Shown here piece by piece: positions 14,944-23,898 of a DNA stretch of 33,834 bases. How positions within the stretch are numbered: position 1 is the stretch's first letter; each line of letters starts with the position of its first letter. Origin of the DNA: Mycobacterium intermedium. GTDB lineage: Bacteria; Actinomycetota; Actinomycetes; Mycobacteriales; Mycobacteriaceae. The notes beneath the pieces are model-generated. The model had not been told where the DNA came from, did not search any database, and was given only the letters and a program-made list of their open reading frames with translations. Made by a program: the position numbers and the translations under genes. The stretch lies in NCBI RefSeq assembly GCF_002086275.1, contig NZ_MVHT01000076.1, forward strand, positions 1 through 33,834. Direction: 5' to 3'.

Positions 14944-15540
14944 GTAAGGAAGCACGCCGATTAAACAGCGGGCCACGTGCTCGCAATAGTAAGACCCGTA
15001 CAGCGGCGCGGCGGCGGCGACCGAGGCGAACGGCCCCGTGAGCACCCCCAACGACAACGCGGTCAGCAGCGGCCTGCCCGACACCATCGACAGCAGCGTG
15101 GCACCGACCCAGCACGCGACGATATAGACCAGCACGACGAACACCGGCGCCGTCTTGTCGAGCGTGTTGAACCACCAGTAGAACAGGCCCAGCCCGATCA
15201 GCGCCGCAGGTACCCACGCGGCGAAGATCACCAGCAGCAGCTTCCACCACTTCACATACTGGTACCGGCCCGGCACGCTGACCGGCGCCGCGGGAACCTC
15301 GGCCACCGGCACGTCGGACTTGTCGTCGTCGGCTGCGGCGCCTTCAGCCGCCGCGGATTTCTCGACGGATTGTTCGTCGGGCTTCTCGTCCGGTTTGGCG
15401 GGCTTGTCGGGTGCGGGTTCGGCCAGTCCGGAGATCGGTTGCGAACCCGTGTCGTCGTCGAAGTCCGGCACGAACGGAGCGGTCCCCGGGCTGGTGTCGC
15501 TCTCTTTCTCGTCCGCGTGTCGAATGCCATTGTCAGCCAT
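14941..15540 (-). CDS. Membrane protein with acidic N-terminal region (Rv0461-like)
   Basis: 199 residues from ATG 15538-15540, which overlaps the stop of the upstream gene by eight bases (ATGGCTGA). The first 85 residues are acidic and Pro/Ala/Lys-rich (DKPAKPDEKPDEQSVEKS), probably disordered and cytoplasmic. About four hydrophobic segments follow, from WWKLLLVIFAAWVPAALIGLGLF onward. The C-terminus carries CEHVARCLIGVLPY. The protein appears somewhat longer than I recall for Rv0461 (about 174 residues), with the difference in the disordered part. Function unknown. The gene lies ten bases upstream of lpdC. Confidence 0.78.
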   Translation of the reverse strand: MADNGIRHADEKESDTSPGTAPFVPDFDDDTGSQPISGLAEPAPDKPAKPDEKPDEQSVEKSAAAEGAAADDDKSDVPVAEVPAAPVSVPGRYQYVKWWKLLLVIFAAWVPAALIGLGLFYWWFNTLDKTAPVFVVLVYIVACWVGATLLSMVSGRPLLTALSLGVLTGPFASVAAAAPLYGSYYCEHVARCLIGVLPY

Positions 15541-15811
15541 GAGAAACCACCTGAACCGCGACGAGCACCCCCAACCAGCCCGGCGCCAAAGCGAGGACGA
15601 ACGCACCCAGCATGGTCACCCAGCGCCGCCCGGAGAGCAGGATCGCCGCCAGCCCGATCACCGTGGGAATGCCCACCACCAGCGCAATCACGACGTCCGG
15701 CCGCATCCGAGCGTGCACCAGCAAGCTCATGGCCACGCCGGCCAACTGTCCGACCGCAATCCCGACCAGCATGGCGCTGGTCAACAACCGCGGCCGCGGA
15801 AGGGGAATCAC
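15533..15811 (-). CDS. Small membrane protein (Rv0460-like)
   Basis: 92 residues from the GTG at 15809-15811, which has AAGG nine bases upstream. The open frame extends to 15868, but the extra 19 residues are arginine-rich and overlap the DUF779 gene. Three hydrophobic segments are visible, near residues 9-29, 37-55 and 62-88. It starts 19 bases after the DUF779 stop and overlaps the next gene by eight bases. No functional motif; its conserved place in the lpdC operon is the only clue. Confidence 0.72.
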   Translation of the reverse strand: MIPLPRPRLLTSAMLVGIAVGQLAGVAMSLLVHARMRPDVVIALVVGIPTVIGLAAILLSGRRWVTMLGAFVLALAPGWLGVLVAVQVVSHG

Positions 15812-15830
15812 GCTGTACGACCTTACTGAG

Positions 15831-16304
15831 TCACGCCTCAGGGATCGGGCACATTTCCGGCGCGTCACCGGTCACAACATGACCTCTTATCGACGGCCGC
15901 TCACCGCGTTCGTAGTCCGCTCCGGTGATCACCGGGACGGCCTGCAGTTGCGCCTTCTCCTCGTCGGTGTAGACCCGGCCGCGGCTGAGGAACCGCATAC
16001 CCTCCGGAGCCTCCAGGCTGAACCCGCCACCTCGCCCAGGCACCACGTCGATGATCAGCTGGGTGTGCTTCCACGTCTCGTACTGCGGACCCGAAATCCA
16101 CACGGGAACGCCGTCCGGCCCGACATCGAGCACGCTCAACAACACATCGCGATCGCCGACCAGGAAGTCTCCGAGTGGATAACACATCGGCGACGACCCG
16201 TCGCAGCAGCCGCCGGACTGGTGGAACATCACCGGACCGTGCCGGTCTTGGAGCCGGGTCAGCAGCGCCGCGGCATCGGCGGTGATGAGCGCACCGGGGA
16301 TCAT
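15831..16304 (-). CDS. DUF779 protein (Rv0459-like), aldehyde dehydrogenase partner
   Basis: 157 residues from ATG 16302-16304, whose A is the last base of the aldehyde dehydrogenase stop (TGATG), so the two are translationally coupled. The upstream part of the open frame is a shadow of that gene. The conserved DUF779 core is FHQSGGCCDGSSPMCYP (residues 28-43) with three cysteines (C33, C34, C41), and later GPQYETWKHTQLIIDVVPGRGGGFSLE. The family is nearly always encoded next to acetaldehyde-type dehydrogenases and is suspected to help them. The cysteine cluster could bind metal. Direct function is unproven. Confidence 0.85.
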   Translation of the reverse strand: MIPGALITADAAALLTRLQDRHGPVMFHQSGGCCDGSSPMCYPLGDFLVGDRDVLLSVLDVGPDGVPVWISGPQYETWKHTQLIIDVVPGRGGGFSLEAPEGMRFLSRGRVYTDEEKAQLQAVPVITGADYERGERPSIRGHVVTGDAPEMCPIPEA

Positions 16305-17827
16305 CAGAAGAAGCCGAGCGCCTTGTCCGAGTAGGACACCATCAGGTTCTTCGTCTGCTGGTAGTGCTGGAGCGCCATCTTGTGGCCCTCCCGGCCGAAG
16401 CCGGACTGCTTGTAGCCGCCGAACGCCGCGTGCGTGGGATACACGTGGTAGCAGTTGACCCACACCCGGCCGGCCTTGATGTCGCGGCCGGCCCGGTAAG
16501 CGGTGTTGCCGTCACGGCTCCACACGCCCGCACCCAGGCCGTATAGGGTGTCGTTGGCGATCTCCAACGCGTCGGCGTAGTCGTTGAACGGCGTCACCGC
16601 GACGACAGGCCCGAAAATCTCCTCCTGGAAGATCCGCATCTTGTTGTGGCCGGTGAAGATCGTCGGCTGCATGTAGAACCCGCCGGACAGGTCGCCGCCC
16701 AAGTCCGCGCGCTCGCCGCCGGTGATGATCTTCGCGCCTTCACCTTTGCCAATCTCGATGTAGGACAAGATCTTTTCCAGCTGGTCGTTGGAGGCCTGAG
16801 AACCCAGCATCGTTTCGGAGTCCAGCGGGTCGCCCTGCCGGACCGCCTTGGTGCGAATCGCCGCCAGTTCCAGGAACTCGTCATGAATGTCGGACTGGAT
16901 CAGGCTGCGCGACGGGCAGGTGCACACCTCGCCCTGGTTGAGGGCGAACAGGGTGAAGCCCTCCAGCGCCTTGTCCTGGAAGTTGTCGTTGGCGGCCATC
17001 ACGTCGGAGAAGAAGATGTTGGGGCTCTTGCCGCCGAGTTCCAACGTGACCGGGATCAGGTTCTGCGAGGCGTACTGCATGATCAGGCGCCCGGTGGTGG
17101 TCTCGCCGGTGAACGCGACCTTGGCGATCCGGTTGCTCGAGGCCAGCGGTTTGCCGGCCTCGACGCCGAAGCCGTTGACGACGTTCAGCACGCCGGGCGG
17201 CAACAGGTCACCGATCAACGAGAGCAGGTACAGGATCGAGGCCGGAGTCTGCTCGGCCGGCTTGAGCACCACCGCGTTGCCGGCGGCCAGCGCCGGCGCC
17301 AACTTCCAAGCGCCCATCAGGATCGGGAAGTTCCACGGGATGATCTGCCCGACCACCCCGAGCGGCTCGTGGAAGTGGTAGGCGACGGTGTCCTCGTCGA
17401 TCTGCGACAACGAGCCTTCCTGGGCGCGGATCGCGGCGGCGAAATAACGGAAATGGTCGGCCGCGAGCGGGATGTCGGCGGCCAGCGCCTCTCGGATCGG
17501 TTTGCCGTTGTCCCACACTTCGGCCACCGCCAGCGCGGCAGTGTTCTCGTCGATGCGGTCGGCGATCTTGTTCAGGATCGCGGCCCGTTCGGCCGGTGAG
17601 GTCTTGCCCCACGCGGGCGCCGCGGCGTGCGCCGCGTCGAGGGCCTTCTCGATGTCGGTTTCGTCCGAGCGGGGGATTTCGCAGTACGGCTGGCCGGTGA
17701 CCGGTGTGGTGTTCTCGAAGTAGCGGCCCTTGGCCGGCGCGACCCACTCGCCCCCGATGAAGTTTCCGTACCGGGATTCATATGACATAAGCGATCCGGC
17801 GGCACCCGGACGGGCAAAGACAGGCAT
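16304..17827 (-). CDS. NAD-dependent aldehyde dehydrogenase (Rv0458-like)
   Basis: Oxidises aldehydes, probably acetaldehyde or other short-chain ones, to acids. 507 residues from ATG 17825-17827, with AAGGAG eight bases upstream; this equals the recalled M. tuberculosis length, so the 11 upstream residues are rejected. Motifs in order are IIPWNFPILM (about residue 157), KPAEQTP, FTGETTTGR, the catalytic Glu in LELGGKSPN, the catalytic Cys in NQGEVCTCPSRSL, and EEIFGPVVAV. NQGEVCTCPSR is typical of the ExaC/AldA acetaldehyde dehydrogenase group. It heads the operon leading to DUF779, two membrane proteins, lpdC and a small membrane protein. Confidence 0.94.
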   Translation of the reverse strand: MPVFARPGAAGSLMSYESRYGNFIGGEWVAPAKGRYFENTTPVTGQPYCEIPRSDETDIEKALDAAHAAAPAWGKTSPAERAAILNKIADRIDENTAALAVAEVWDNGKPIREALAADIPLAADHFRYFAAAIRAQEGSLSQIDEDTVAYHFHEPLGVVGQIIPWNFPILMGAWKLAPALAAGNAVVLKPAEQTPASILYLLSLIGDLLPPGVLNVVNGFGVEAGKPLASSNRIAKVAFTGETTTGRLIMQYASQNLIPVTLELGGKSPNIFFSDVMAANDNFQDKALEGFTLFALNQGEVCTCPSRSLIQSDIHDEFLELAAIRTKAVRQGDPLDSETMLGSQASNDQLEKILSYIEIGKGEGAKIITGGERADLGGDLSGGFYMQPTIFTGHNKMRIFQEEIFGPVVAVTPFNDYADALEIANDTLYGLGAGVWSRDGNTAYRAGRDIKAGRVWVNCYHVYPTHAAFGGYKQSGFGREGHKMALQHYQQTKNLMVSYSDKALGFF

Positions 17828-17883
17828 GTGCTCGGCTCCTTTTTCCTTCATGTAATACAACTCACATTACCGCCGGGGCCAGA
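17828..17883. promoter_or_regulatory. Divergent promoter, aldehyde dehydrogenase / S9 peptidase
   Basis: 56 bases between divergent starts. GTAAT at 17852-17856 and ATTAC at 17866-17870 form a 5-9-5 inverted repeat in the middle, a candidate operator affecting both genes. The aldehyde dehydrogenase ribosome site (AAGGAG on the minus strand) is close to the left end. No -35/-10 pair stood out. Confidence 0.35.
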
Positions 17884-19953
17884 ATGGCTTCCATGACACC
17901 CGAGGTGACACCCGCGGCCACATCCGAGGCGATTTCGGCGACTCAAGACGACCCTTACCTGTGGCTCGAAGACGTCGACAGTGACCGGGCACTGGATTGG
18001 GTGCGCGCACGCAACGAGGCGACCCAGGCGGAATTCTGCGACGCGGCTTTCGAAGAGATGCGCACCCAGGCGCTCGAAGTGCTCGACACGGATGCCCGGA
18101 TCCCCTATGTGCGCCGCCGCGGCGAGTTTCTGTACAACTTCTGGCGCGACGCCGACAATCCGCGTGGACTCTGGCGACGCACCACGCTGGACAGCTACCG
18201 CACCGACACACCCGAATGGGAAGTGCTCATCGATGTTGATGAATTGGGCCGCGCCGACAACACGAAGTGGGTGTGGGCGGGCGCCGACGTCATCGAACCC
18301 GAACTCACCCGCGCCCTGGCCAGCCTCTCCCGGGGCGGTTCGGACGCCGTGATCGTTCGTGAATTCGACATGCTGACAGGCGAATTCGTGCCGGACGGGT
18401 TCGAGCTGCCGGAGGCCAAGACGCAGATCTCCTGGGAGGATGTCGACACCGTCCTGGTGGGCACGGACTTCGGCCCCGACTCCATGACCGATTCCGGCTA
18501 CCCGCGAATCGTCAAGCGGTGGCGCCGCGGCACGCCGCTGGCGGCCGCCGAGACCCTGTTCGAGGGCGAGCGCGGCGACGTCAGCGTCTCGGGTTACCGA
18601 GATCGGACACCGGGCTTCGAACGCACCTTCGTCGGGCGCTCCGTCGACTTCTGGAACAGGCTGCGGTTCGAACTGCGGGGTTCGGAACTGATTCCGATCG
18701 ACGTCCCGACCGATGCCAGCAGTGTCTCCATCCACCGCGAGTGGATGTTGATCGAACTGCGCACCGACTGGACGGTCCACTCCACCACGTACCGGGCCGG
18801 CACCCTGCTCGCCGCAAACTACGACGAGTTCCTCAGCGGCACCAGGGACTTACACGTCGTCTTCGAACCCGACGAGCACACCTGCCTGTACCACTACGCC
18901 TGGACGCGGGACCGGTTGCTGCTGGTCTCACTGGCCGACGTGGCAAGCCGGGTGGAGATCGTCACGCCGGGCGACTGGCAGTGCGAACCGGTTGCCGGCA
19001 TCCCGGACTCAACCAACACCGTCATCGTCGCCGCCGACGACCTCGGGGACGAATTCTTCCTCGATTCCAGCGGATTCGACACGCCGTCTCGCCTGCTGCG
19101 CGGCGCCAAGGACGGCGAACTCGAGCCGATCAAGTTCGCACCGGCCTTTTTCGATGCGGAAAACATCACGGTGTCACAGCATTTCGTGAAGTCAGCGGAC
19201 GGCACCTCGATCCCGTATTTCGTGGTGCGGCCGGGCGCATCCGACGGCCCGGGCCCAACGCTGCTCTACGGCTACGGCGGGTTCGAGACGTCGAACACGC
19301 CGAGCTATGGCGGCGTGCTTGGACGGCTGTGGTTGGCCCGCGGCGGCACCTACGTGCTGGCCAATATCCGCGGCGGCGGCGAATACGGACCCAGCTGGCA
19401 CACCCAGGCGATGCGGGAAGGCCGGCACAAGGTGGCCGAGGACTTCGTCGCGGTGGCCGACGATCTGGTCCGCCGCGGTATCACCACCGTCGAACAGCTT
19501 GGCGCGCAAGGCGGCAGCAACGGTGGCCTGCTGATGGGCATCATGTTGACCAAGTATCCGGAGAAGTTCGGCGCGCTGGTCTGCAGCGTGCCGCTGCTGG
19601 ACATGAAGCGGTATCACCTGCTGCTGGCCGGCGCCTCGTGGATCGCCGAGTACGGCGACCCGGACAATCCGGACGACTGGGCGTTCATCTCCGAATATTC
19701 TCCGTACCAGAACATTTCGTCAGACCGGAAATATCCGCCGGTGCTCATGACCACCTCCACCCGCGACGATCGGGTGCATCCCGGCCATGCCCGCAAAATG
19801 ACGGCAGCGCTGGAGGCCGCCGGGCACCCGATCTGGTACTACGAGAACATCGAGGGCGGACACGGCGGGGCCGCCGACAACGAGCAGTCGGCGTTCAAGA
19901 TGGCACTGACTTACTCCTTCTTGTGGCGAACCTTGGGGAGTTGCCGGGCTTAA
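17884..19953 (+). CDS. Prolyl oligopeptidase-family (S9) serine peptidase (Rv0457c-like)
   Basis: 689 residues. An N-terminal beta-propeller region opens with DDPYLWLEDVDSDRALDWV (about 22-40), followed by the C-terminal alpha/beta hydrolase. Catalytic features are the oxyanion-region YGYGGFE, the nucleophile S545 in QGGSNGGLL, the acid in TSTRDDRVHPGHARK (about residue 628) and the His in EGGHGGAADN (about 659). Such enzymes cleave short peptides after proline or basic residues, usually in the cytosol, and no signal peptide is visible. ATG 17884 is used; ATG 17893 is also possible and neither has a clear ribosome site. Recalled M. tuberculosis length is 673. This is the last gene that follows the M. 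tuberculosis order. Confidence 0.92.
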   Translation: MASMTPEVTPAATSEAISATQDDPYLWLEDVDSDRALDWVRARNEATQAEFCDAAFEEMRTQALEVLDTDARIPYVRRRGEFLYNFWRDADNPRGLWRRTTLDSYRTDTPEWEVLIDVDELGRADNTKWVWAGADVIEPELTRALASLSRGGSDAVIVREFDMLTGEFVPDGFELPEAKTQISWEDVDTVLVGTDFGPDSMTDSGYPRIVKRWRRGTPLAAAETLFEGERGDVSVSGYRDRTPGFERTFVGRSVDFWNRLRFELRGSELIPIDVPTDASSVSIHREWMLIELRTDWTVHSTTYRAGTLLAANYDEFLSGTRDLHVVFEPDEHTCLYHYAWTRDRLLLVSLADVASRVEIVTPGDWQCEPVAGIPDSTNTVIVAADDLGDEFFLDSSGFDTPSRLLRGAKDGELEPIKFAPAFFDAENITVSQHFVKSADGTSIPYFVVRPGASDGPGPTLLYGYGGFETSNTPSYGGVLGRLWLARGGTYVLANIRGGGEYGPSWHTQAMREGRHKVAEDFVAVADDLVRRGITTVEQLGAQGGSNGGLLMGIMLTKYPEKFGALVCSVPLLDMKRYHLLLAGASWIAEYGDPDNPDDWAFISEYSPYQNISSDRKYPPVLMTTSTRDDRVHPGHARKMTAALEAAGHPIWYYENIEGGHGGAADNEQSAFKMALTYSFLWRTLGSCRA

Positions 19954-19981
19954 CGCTTGAGCTTGACGACCCGACCGAGAA

Positions 19982-20005
19982 GGGTGTTAGACCCCCGTAA
20001 ACGGG
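19982..20005 (+). terminator. Hairpin region after the S9 peptidase
   Basis: Two mutually exclusive short stems: GGGT (19982-19985) with ACCC (19991-19994), and CCCGT (19994-19998) with ACGGG (20001-20005). No T-tract follows. It could be a weak terminator or part of the GH15 leader. The 88-106 bases between the genes hold nothing else that I recognise. Confidence 0.25.
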
Positions 20006-20041
20006 TATGCACGCAGCAATGTCGTTGGGGCATCACAATCG

Positions 20042-21838
20042 GTGTGGAACGAGCGACCGGTGAACGACAGGCCGCCCGTCGCCGAACTGATCTCGCCGCA
20101 CGTACTGCGCGAATATGCGGTACTCGCCGACGGGGAGCGCGGAGTCGTGGTGGGACCGCGCGGCGACTTCTGCTGGATGTGCCTGCCGCGCTGGGACAGC
20201 CCGGCGGTGTTCAGTTCGCTACTGGGCGGGCGTGGTGCCTACGTAGTGGCCCCGGACCACTCGCGGTACGTATGGGGCGGACATTATGAGGAAAGGTCAC
20301 TGATTTGGCGGTCCCGGTGGGTGACCACCGACGGAATTGTCGAGTGCCGAGAAGCTCTGGCGTTTCCCGGAGATCGACACACCGCGGTGTTGCTGCGCCG
20401 TATCGTGGCGCTCGATCGACCGACACGGGTACGAATCGCGCTCGACCTGCGTGCGGATTTCGGGGCGAAGCCCATGCGCGACCTTCATCAATCGGACCAC
20501 TTCTGGACTGGACGGTGCGGGCCACTTCGCTTCCGTTGGACCGGGGCCCACTCCGCTCAGCACTGCGCAGACGGCTCGCTCCAAGCGACGGTGGACGTCC
20601 GGCCCGGCTGCGACCATGACCTGGTTCTGGAGCTTTCCGACCAGGAACTGCGGGACGACCCCCTACCGCCGGAGGAGGCCTGGGGAAGAACCGAAACAGC
20701 TTGGCGGGAAGCGGTTCCACTGGTCACCGGGACCCTGGCCGACACCGACGCCCAGCTTGCCTATGCCACACTTCGCGGCCTGACGAGCAGCAGCGGGGGA
20801 ATGGTTGCCGCGGCAACGATGTCGCTGCCGGAGCGCGCCGAGCAGGGCCGCAACTATGACTATCGGTATTGCTGGATCCGCGATCAGTGTTACGCCGGAC
20901 AGGCGGTAGCCGCGGCCGGCCCCTACCCGGTGCTCGACGACGCCGTTCGCTTCGTCAGCGAGCGCGTCTTGGCCGACGGTCCGAATCTCAAGCCGGCCTA
21001 CTCGCCAGTGGGTGGCTCGGTACCGCAGGAGCAAGAGCTCGACCTGCCCGGCTATCCCGGCGCCGCGGCGAAAAGTGGCAACTGGGTGACCGACCAATTT
21101 CAGCTCGACGCGTGCGGCGAAGCGCTGCTGCTGTTGGCCGCCGCCGCGCGTCTCGAACGTCTCGATGCCGGCCATTGGCGGGCCGTCCAGACACTGGTCC
21201 GCACGATCAAGGACCGGTGGCACGAACCCGACGCCGGAATATGGGAGCTGGACAATCAGCGTTGGGCGCACTCGCGTCTGACGTGCGCGGCGGGTCTGCG
21301 TCGCATCGCCGAGGTGGCGCCGCGGCCAGAGGGCTCCGAATGGGATCAGCTGGCGGATCGGTTGATTTCGGATACCGCGTCGGACTGTCTACATCGCGAC
21401 CGTAGATGGCAACGCGCCCCGGCTGATTCACGGGTCGACGCCTCGCTGCTCATCCCGTCCATCCGGGGAGCACTGCCGCCCAGTGACCCTCGGACCGTCG
21501 GCACCCTAGAAGCGGTACGTGCCGATCTCACGCAAGACGGCTTCGTATATAGATTCCAGCCGGACGAGCGTCCGTTGGGAGAGTCCGAAGGCGCGTTCCT
21601 GCTCTGCGGGTTCTTGATGGCGATGGCTGATCACCAACAGGGCAACGATGTCGAGGCGGTCCGATGGTTCGAACGCAGTCGCACCGCGTGCGGGTCACCG
21701 GGTTTGTTTGCCGAGGAGTTCGACGTCACGCAACGCCAGCTCCGCGGCAACCTCCCCCAGGCGTTCGTCCATGCGCTTCTGTTCGAGACGGCGCACCGAC
21801 TGACCGGAGCCAGCGCAGGCCCAGCGGAAACCCGATAG
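20042..21838 (+). CDS. GH15 glucoamylase/trehalase-like glycoside hydrolase
   Basis: 598 residues from GTG 20042; a GTG at 20060 is also possible. An N-terminal beta-sandwich region opens LISPHVLREYAVLADGERGVVVGPRGDFCWMCLPRWDSP, typical of bacterial GH15. The (alpha/alpha)6 barrel follows, with GRNYDYRYCWIRDQCYAGQA, a catalytic acid candidate E402 in AGIWELDNQRW and a base candidate near residue 558 in GLFAEEFDV, with LRGNLPQAFVHALLFETA at the end. The family includes glucoamylase, glucodextranase and the mycobacterial trehalase. No signal peptide, so it should act in the cytosol, perhaps on glycogen- or trehalose-related glucans to release glucose. It is the first gene of the accessory block and is followed at once by the membrane protein. 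Confidence 0.88.
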   Translation: MWNERPVNDRPPVAELISPHVLREYAVLADGERGVVVGPRGDFCWMCLPRWDSPAVFSSLLGGRGAYVVAPDHSRYVWGGHYEERSLIWRSRWVTTDGIVECREALAFPGDRHTAVLLRRIVALDRPTRVRIALDLRADFGAKPMRDLHQSDHFWTGRCGPLRFRWTGAHSAQHCADGSLQATVDVRPGCDHDLVLELSDQELRDDPLPPEEAWGRTETAWREAVPLVTGTLADTDAQLAYATLRGLTSSSGGMVAAATMSLPERAEQGRNYDYRYCWIRDQCYAGQAVAAAGPYPVLDDAVRFVSERVLADGPNLKPAYSPVGGSVPQEQELDLPGYPGAAAKSGNWVTDQFQLDACGEALLLLAAAARLERLDAGHWRAVQTLVRTIKDRWHEPDAGIWELDNQRWAHSRLTCAAGLRRIAEVAPRPEGSEWDQLADRLISDTASDCLHRDRRWQRAPADSRVDASLLIPSIRGALPPSDPRTVGTLEAVRADLTQDGFVYRFQPDERPLGESEGAFLLCGFLMAMADHQQGNDVEAVRWFERSRTACGSPGLFAEEFDVTQRQLRGNLPQAFVHALLFETAHRLTGASAGPAETR

Positions 21839-21845
21839 GGAGTGC

Positions 21846-22391
21846 TTGACGGCAGCGTTTGCCGCGCTTTTCCTGGGGTACTTCCTACTGGTGGTCGGTT
21901 TCGTTCAGCGGCTGTGGCTGAAAATCTGGCACAAAATTTTCTCGTCCCGATTGCTCACTCTGGGCGGCTGGATCGCCTTCGACCTGCCGCGGACGGTAAC
22001 CGCGATCGGCGACGGTCTCTTGATCGGCTTGATCGCCGTTCACGTCTACCTGCTGAACAGCCAACCAGCCCTGCCCGGATATTTCGTCGGTTATGCGCTT
22101 ACCCTGATCGTCGGTTGCCTGGTCGCCGCCGCGCTCATGGTAGGTCGTTTCAAACATGCTGTGCCGCGGCACGGTTGGTATGTGGGGAGTTTCTGCTGCC
22201 TCGTGTTCCTCGGGGTCTATCTACTCAGTCGGATGCTGAGCCTGCCCGGACTCGAGGCACTGACGGGACGCTGGGACCTGGCACCGGGGACGTTGGCGAT
22301 GACGTTGGCCGGGGGATTCCTCGCCGTACACACCACGGTGCTGTCGGGCATCAATGTGGCGTATCCACAACGGCAGGGCTGGCAAGACTGA
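21846..22391 (+). CDS. Polytopic membrane protein, unknown
   Basis: 181 residues from TTG 21846, which has AGGGAG a few bases upstream and lies eight bases after the GH15 stop. I chose the TTG because later starts would cut the first membrane segment. Five hydrophobic segments appear at about residues 3-22, 36-70 (long), 77-98, 111-131 and 149-170. A histidine is in IAVHVYLL and another in KHAVPRHGW, too few and too scattered to claim haem binding. No family recognised. Its position directly before the cytochrome b/Mo gene (15-base gap) suggests a membrane partner of that enzyme. Confidence 0.65.
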   Translation: MTAAFAALFLGYFLLVVGFVQRLWLKIWHKIFSSRLLTLGGWIAFDLPRTVTAIGDGLLIGLIAVHVYLLNSQPALPGYFVGYALTLIVGCLVAAALMVGRFKHAVPRHGWYVGSFCCLVFLGVYLLSRMLSLPGLEALTGRWDLAPGTLAMTLAGGFLAVHTTVLSGINVAYPQRQGWQD

Positions 22392-22406
22392 ACGGAGCCC
22401 GCAGGC

Positions 22407-23897
22407 ATGACAACTCTGGACTACCCGGCGTGGTTGCGGATCGACCACTGGCTCAACGTGCTGTTCGTGACATTGATCATTCGCAGCGGCATCGAAATCC
22501 TCGCCACCCACCCGAAGCTGTACTGGCACGACGACAGCAAGCCGGGCACCGAGTGGGCGCGCTTCACCCGCAAAGTGATGCCACGCGACCGCCTCTACGA
22601 CACGCTCGACGAAGAGGAGGACTATCACCCGATAATTGCGCTGCCCGGCCACGCGCAGTTGGGCATGGGCCGCCACTGGCACTTCTTCGCGGTGATCGGT
22701 TGGATCCTGCTGGGGCTGTCGTACTACGTCCTGTTGTTCGCGACCGGCCAGTGGCACCGATACTGGCCCGCATCCTGGTCAATACTCTCCGAGGCCTGGA
22801 ATGACATCGTTACCTACCTGAGTTTCAACCTGCCGCCGCTGCTTCCGGGAGAACCCTTCGACGGGATCCAGAAGCTGACCTATGCCGGCGTCATCTTCGT
22901 ACTCGCCCCATTCCAGATCCTCACCGGCGCTGCGCAATCCCCTGCGATCGCCGCGCGATTTCCCTGGTATGTGCAAATGTGGGGTGGCCGGCAGTGGGCT
23001 CGCAGCCTGCATTTCCTTGGGTTGGTGGCCTTCCTCGTCTTCATCGTCATCCATCTGTCGATGGTGTTCTTCTGGGGATGGGGATCCCTCACTGCCACAA
23101 TGATTTTCGGCTCGGTCCGTAACATCACTCTGGCCACCGCCCTGTCCCTGACCATCATCTCGGTAATCATCGGTATCCACGTCGCGGTGACAATCTGGAG
23201 CCTGCGCAGGCCCCGATCCGTACAGCGGGTACTGGGCACCGTGGTCAGTACGGTACGACGATTGCTGCTGCGCCCGCTGAACTCGCGCCAGAACTACCCA
23301 GTAGCGAAGATCTCCGAAAAGCATCGAGTGAACGGGAAGCCGCCGGCCAGTACGCAATACAAGGTGATGGCGGTGCACAACTTTGTCGATTGGCGGCTGC
23401 GGGTCGGCGGCCTGGTGGAGAACCCGGTGACACTGGATTTGCACGCGCTGCGCACCTTGACGGACCGGCAATCACAGCGCGTTTTACACCACTGCGTGCA
23501 GGGCTGGACGAGCATCGGTGAATGGAGCGGGATTCCGCTGGCACAGCTCGCGGACCTGGTACGACCACTCCCCCAAGCGAAATACGTCTGTTTCCTGACC
23601 ATGCAAGACAACGACCGGGACGAACCCGCCTCTCATGGCGGAGGCCAGTTCTACGAGGTGATGGATCTCGAACTCGTCTACAAGCCGCAGACTCTGTTGG
23701 CCTACGAGATGAATGGTCAACCGTTGCCCATCCAACATGGCGCACCGCTGCGGCTGCGCGTTGAAACCCAGGTCGGTTTCAAGATGGCCAAATGGATCAA
23801 TCAAATCGAGTTCATCAATGACTTTGCAGGCATCGGACATGGTGCCGGCGGTTGGCGCGAGGACAACGTCTACTACGACAGGAACGTGGAGATCTGA
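22407..23897 (+). CDS. Cytochrome b561 - molybdopterin (sulfite-oxidase fold) fusion
   Basis: 496 residues with two modules. Residues 1-275 form a bacterial cytochrome b561-type module with about five membrane segments. Candidate haem histidines are H14 (RIDHWLNVLF), the GHAQLGMGRHWHFF group and the pair in LHFLGLVAFLVFIVIHLSM. Residues 300-496 form a sulfite-oxidase/YedY-type molybdopterin domain. It has the Mo-ligand cysteine C363 in HHCVQGWTSIGEWSGIPL, then QDNDRDEP, NGQPLPIQHGAPLRLRVETQVGFKMAKWI. In MsrPQ the catalytic and haem parts are separate proteins; here they are one chain. The linker after the last segment is strongly basic (RRPRSVQR..RRLLLRPLNSRQ), which by the positive-inside rule puts the Mo domain in the cytoplasm. 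No Tat signal. Substrate unknown. GGAG lies ten bases before ATG 22407. Confidence 0.87.
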   Translation: MTTLDYPAWLRIDHWLNVLFVTLIIRSGIEILATHPKLYWHDDSKPGTEWARFTRKVMPRDRLYDTLDEEEDYHPIIALPGHAQLGMGRHWHFFAVIGWILLGLSYYVLLFATGQWHRYWPASWSILSEAWNDIVTYLSFNLPPLLPGEPFDGIQKLTYAGVIFVLAPFQILTGAAQSPAIAARFPWYVQMWGGRQWARSLHFLGLVAFLVFIVIHLSMVFFWGWGSLTATMIFGSVRNITLATALSLTIISVIIGIHVAVTIWSLRRPRSVQRVLGTVVSTVRRLLLRPLNSRQNYPVAKISEKHRVNGKPPASTQYKVMAVHNFVDWRLRVGGLVENPVTLDLHALRTLTDRQSQRVLHHCVQGWTSIGEWSGIPLAQLADLVRPLPQAKYVCFLTMQDNDRDEPASHGGGQFYEVMDLELVYKPQTLLAYEMNGQPLPIQHGAPLRLRVETQVGFKMAKWINQIEFINDFAGIGHGAGGWREDNVYYDRNVEI

Positions 23898-23898
23898 T

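Noticed and set aside
13518..15041. 507-codon plus-strand open frame opposite lpdC
   Set aside because: It is antisense to dihydrolipoamide dehydrogenase, which has all its active-site motifs.
18519..20000. 493-codon open frame inside the S9 peptidase gene in another frame
   Set aside because: Arginine-rich shadow; the peptidase frame has the full catalytic triad.
19982..20005. DosR-type dormancy box near the GH15 gene
   Set aside because: The GGG/CCC pattern is present but does not match the known box at the key positions.
21842..22804. 320-codon open frame overlapping the membrane protein and cytochrome b genes
   Set aside because: Arg/Pro-rich shadow; the two real frames have clear membrane segments and haem histidines.
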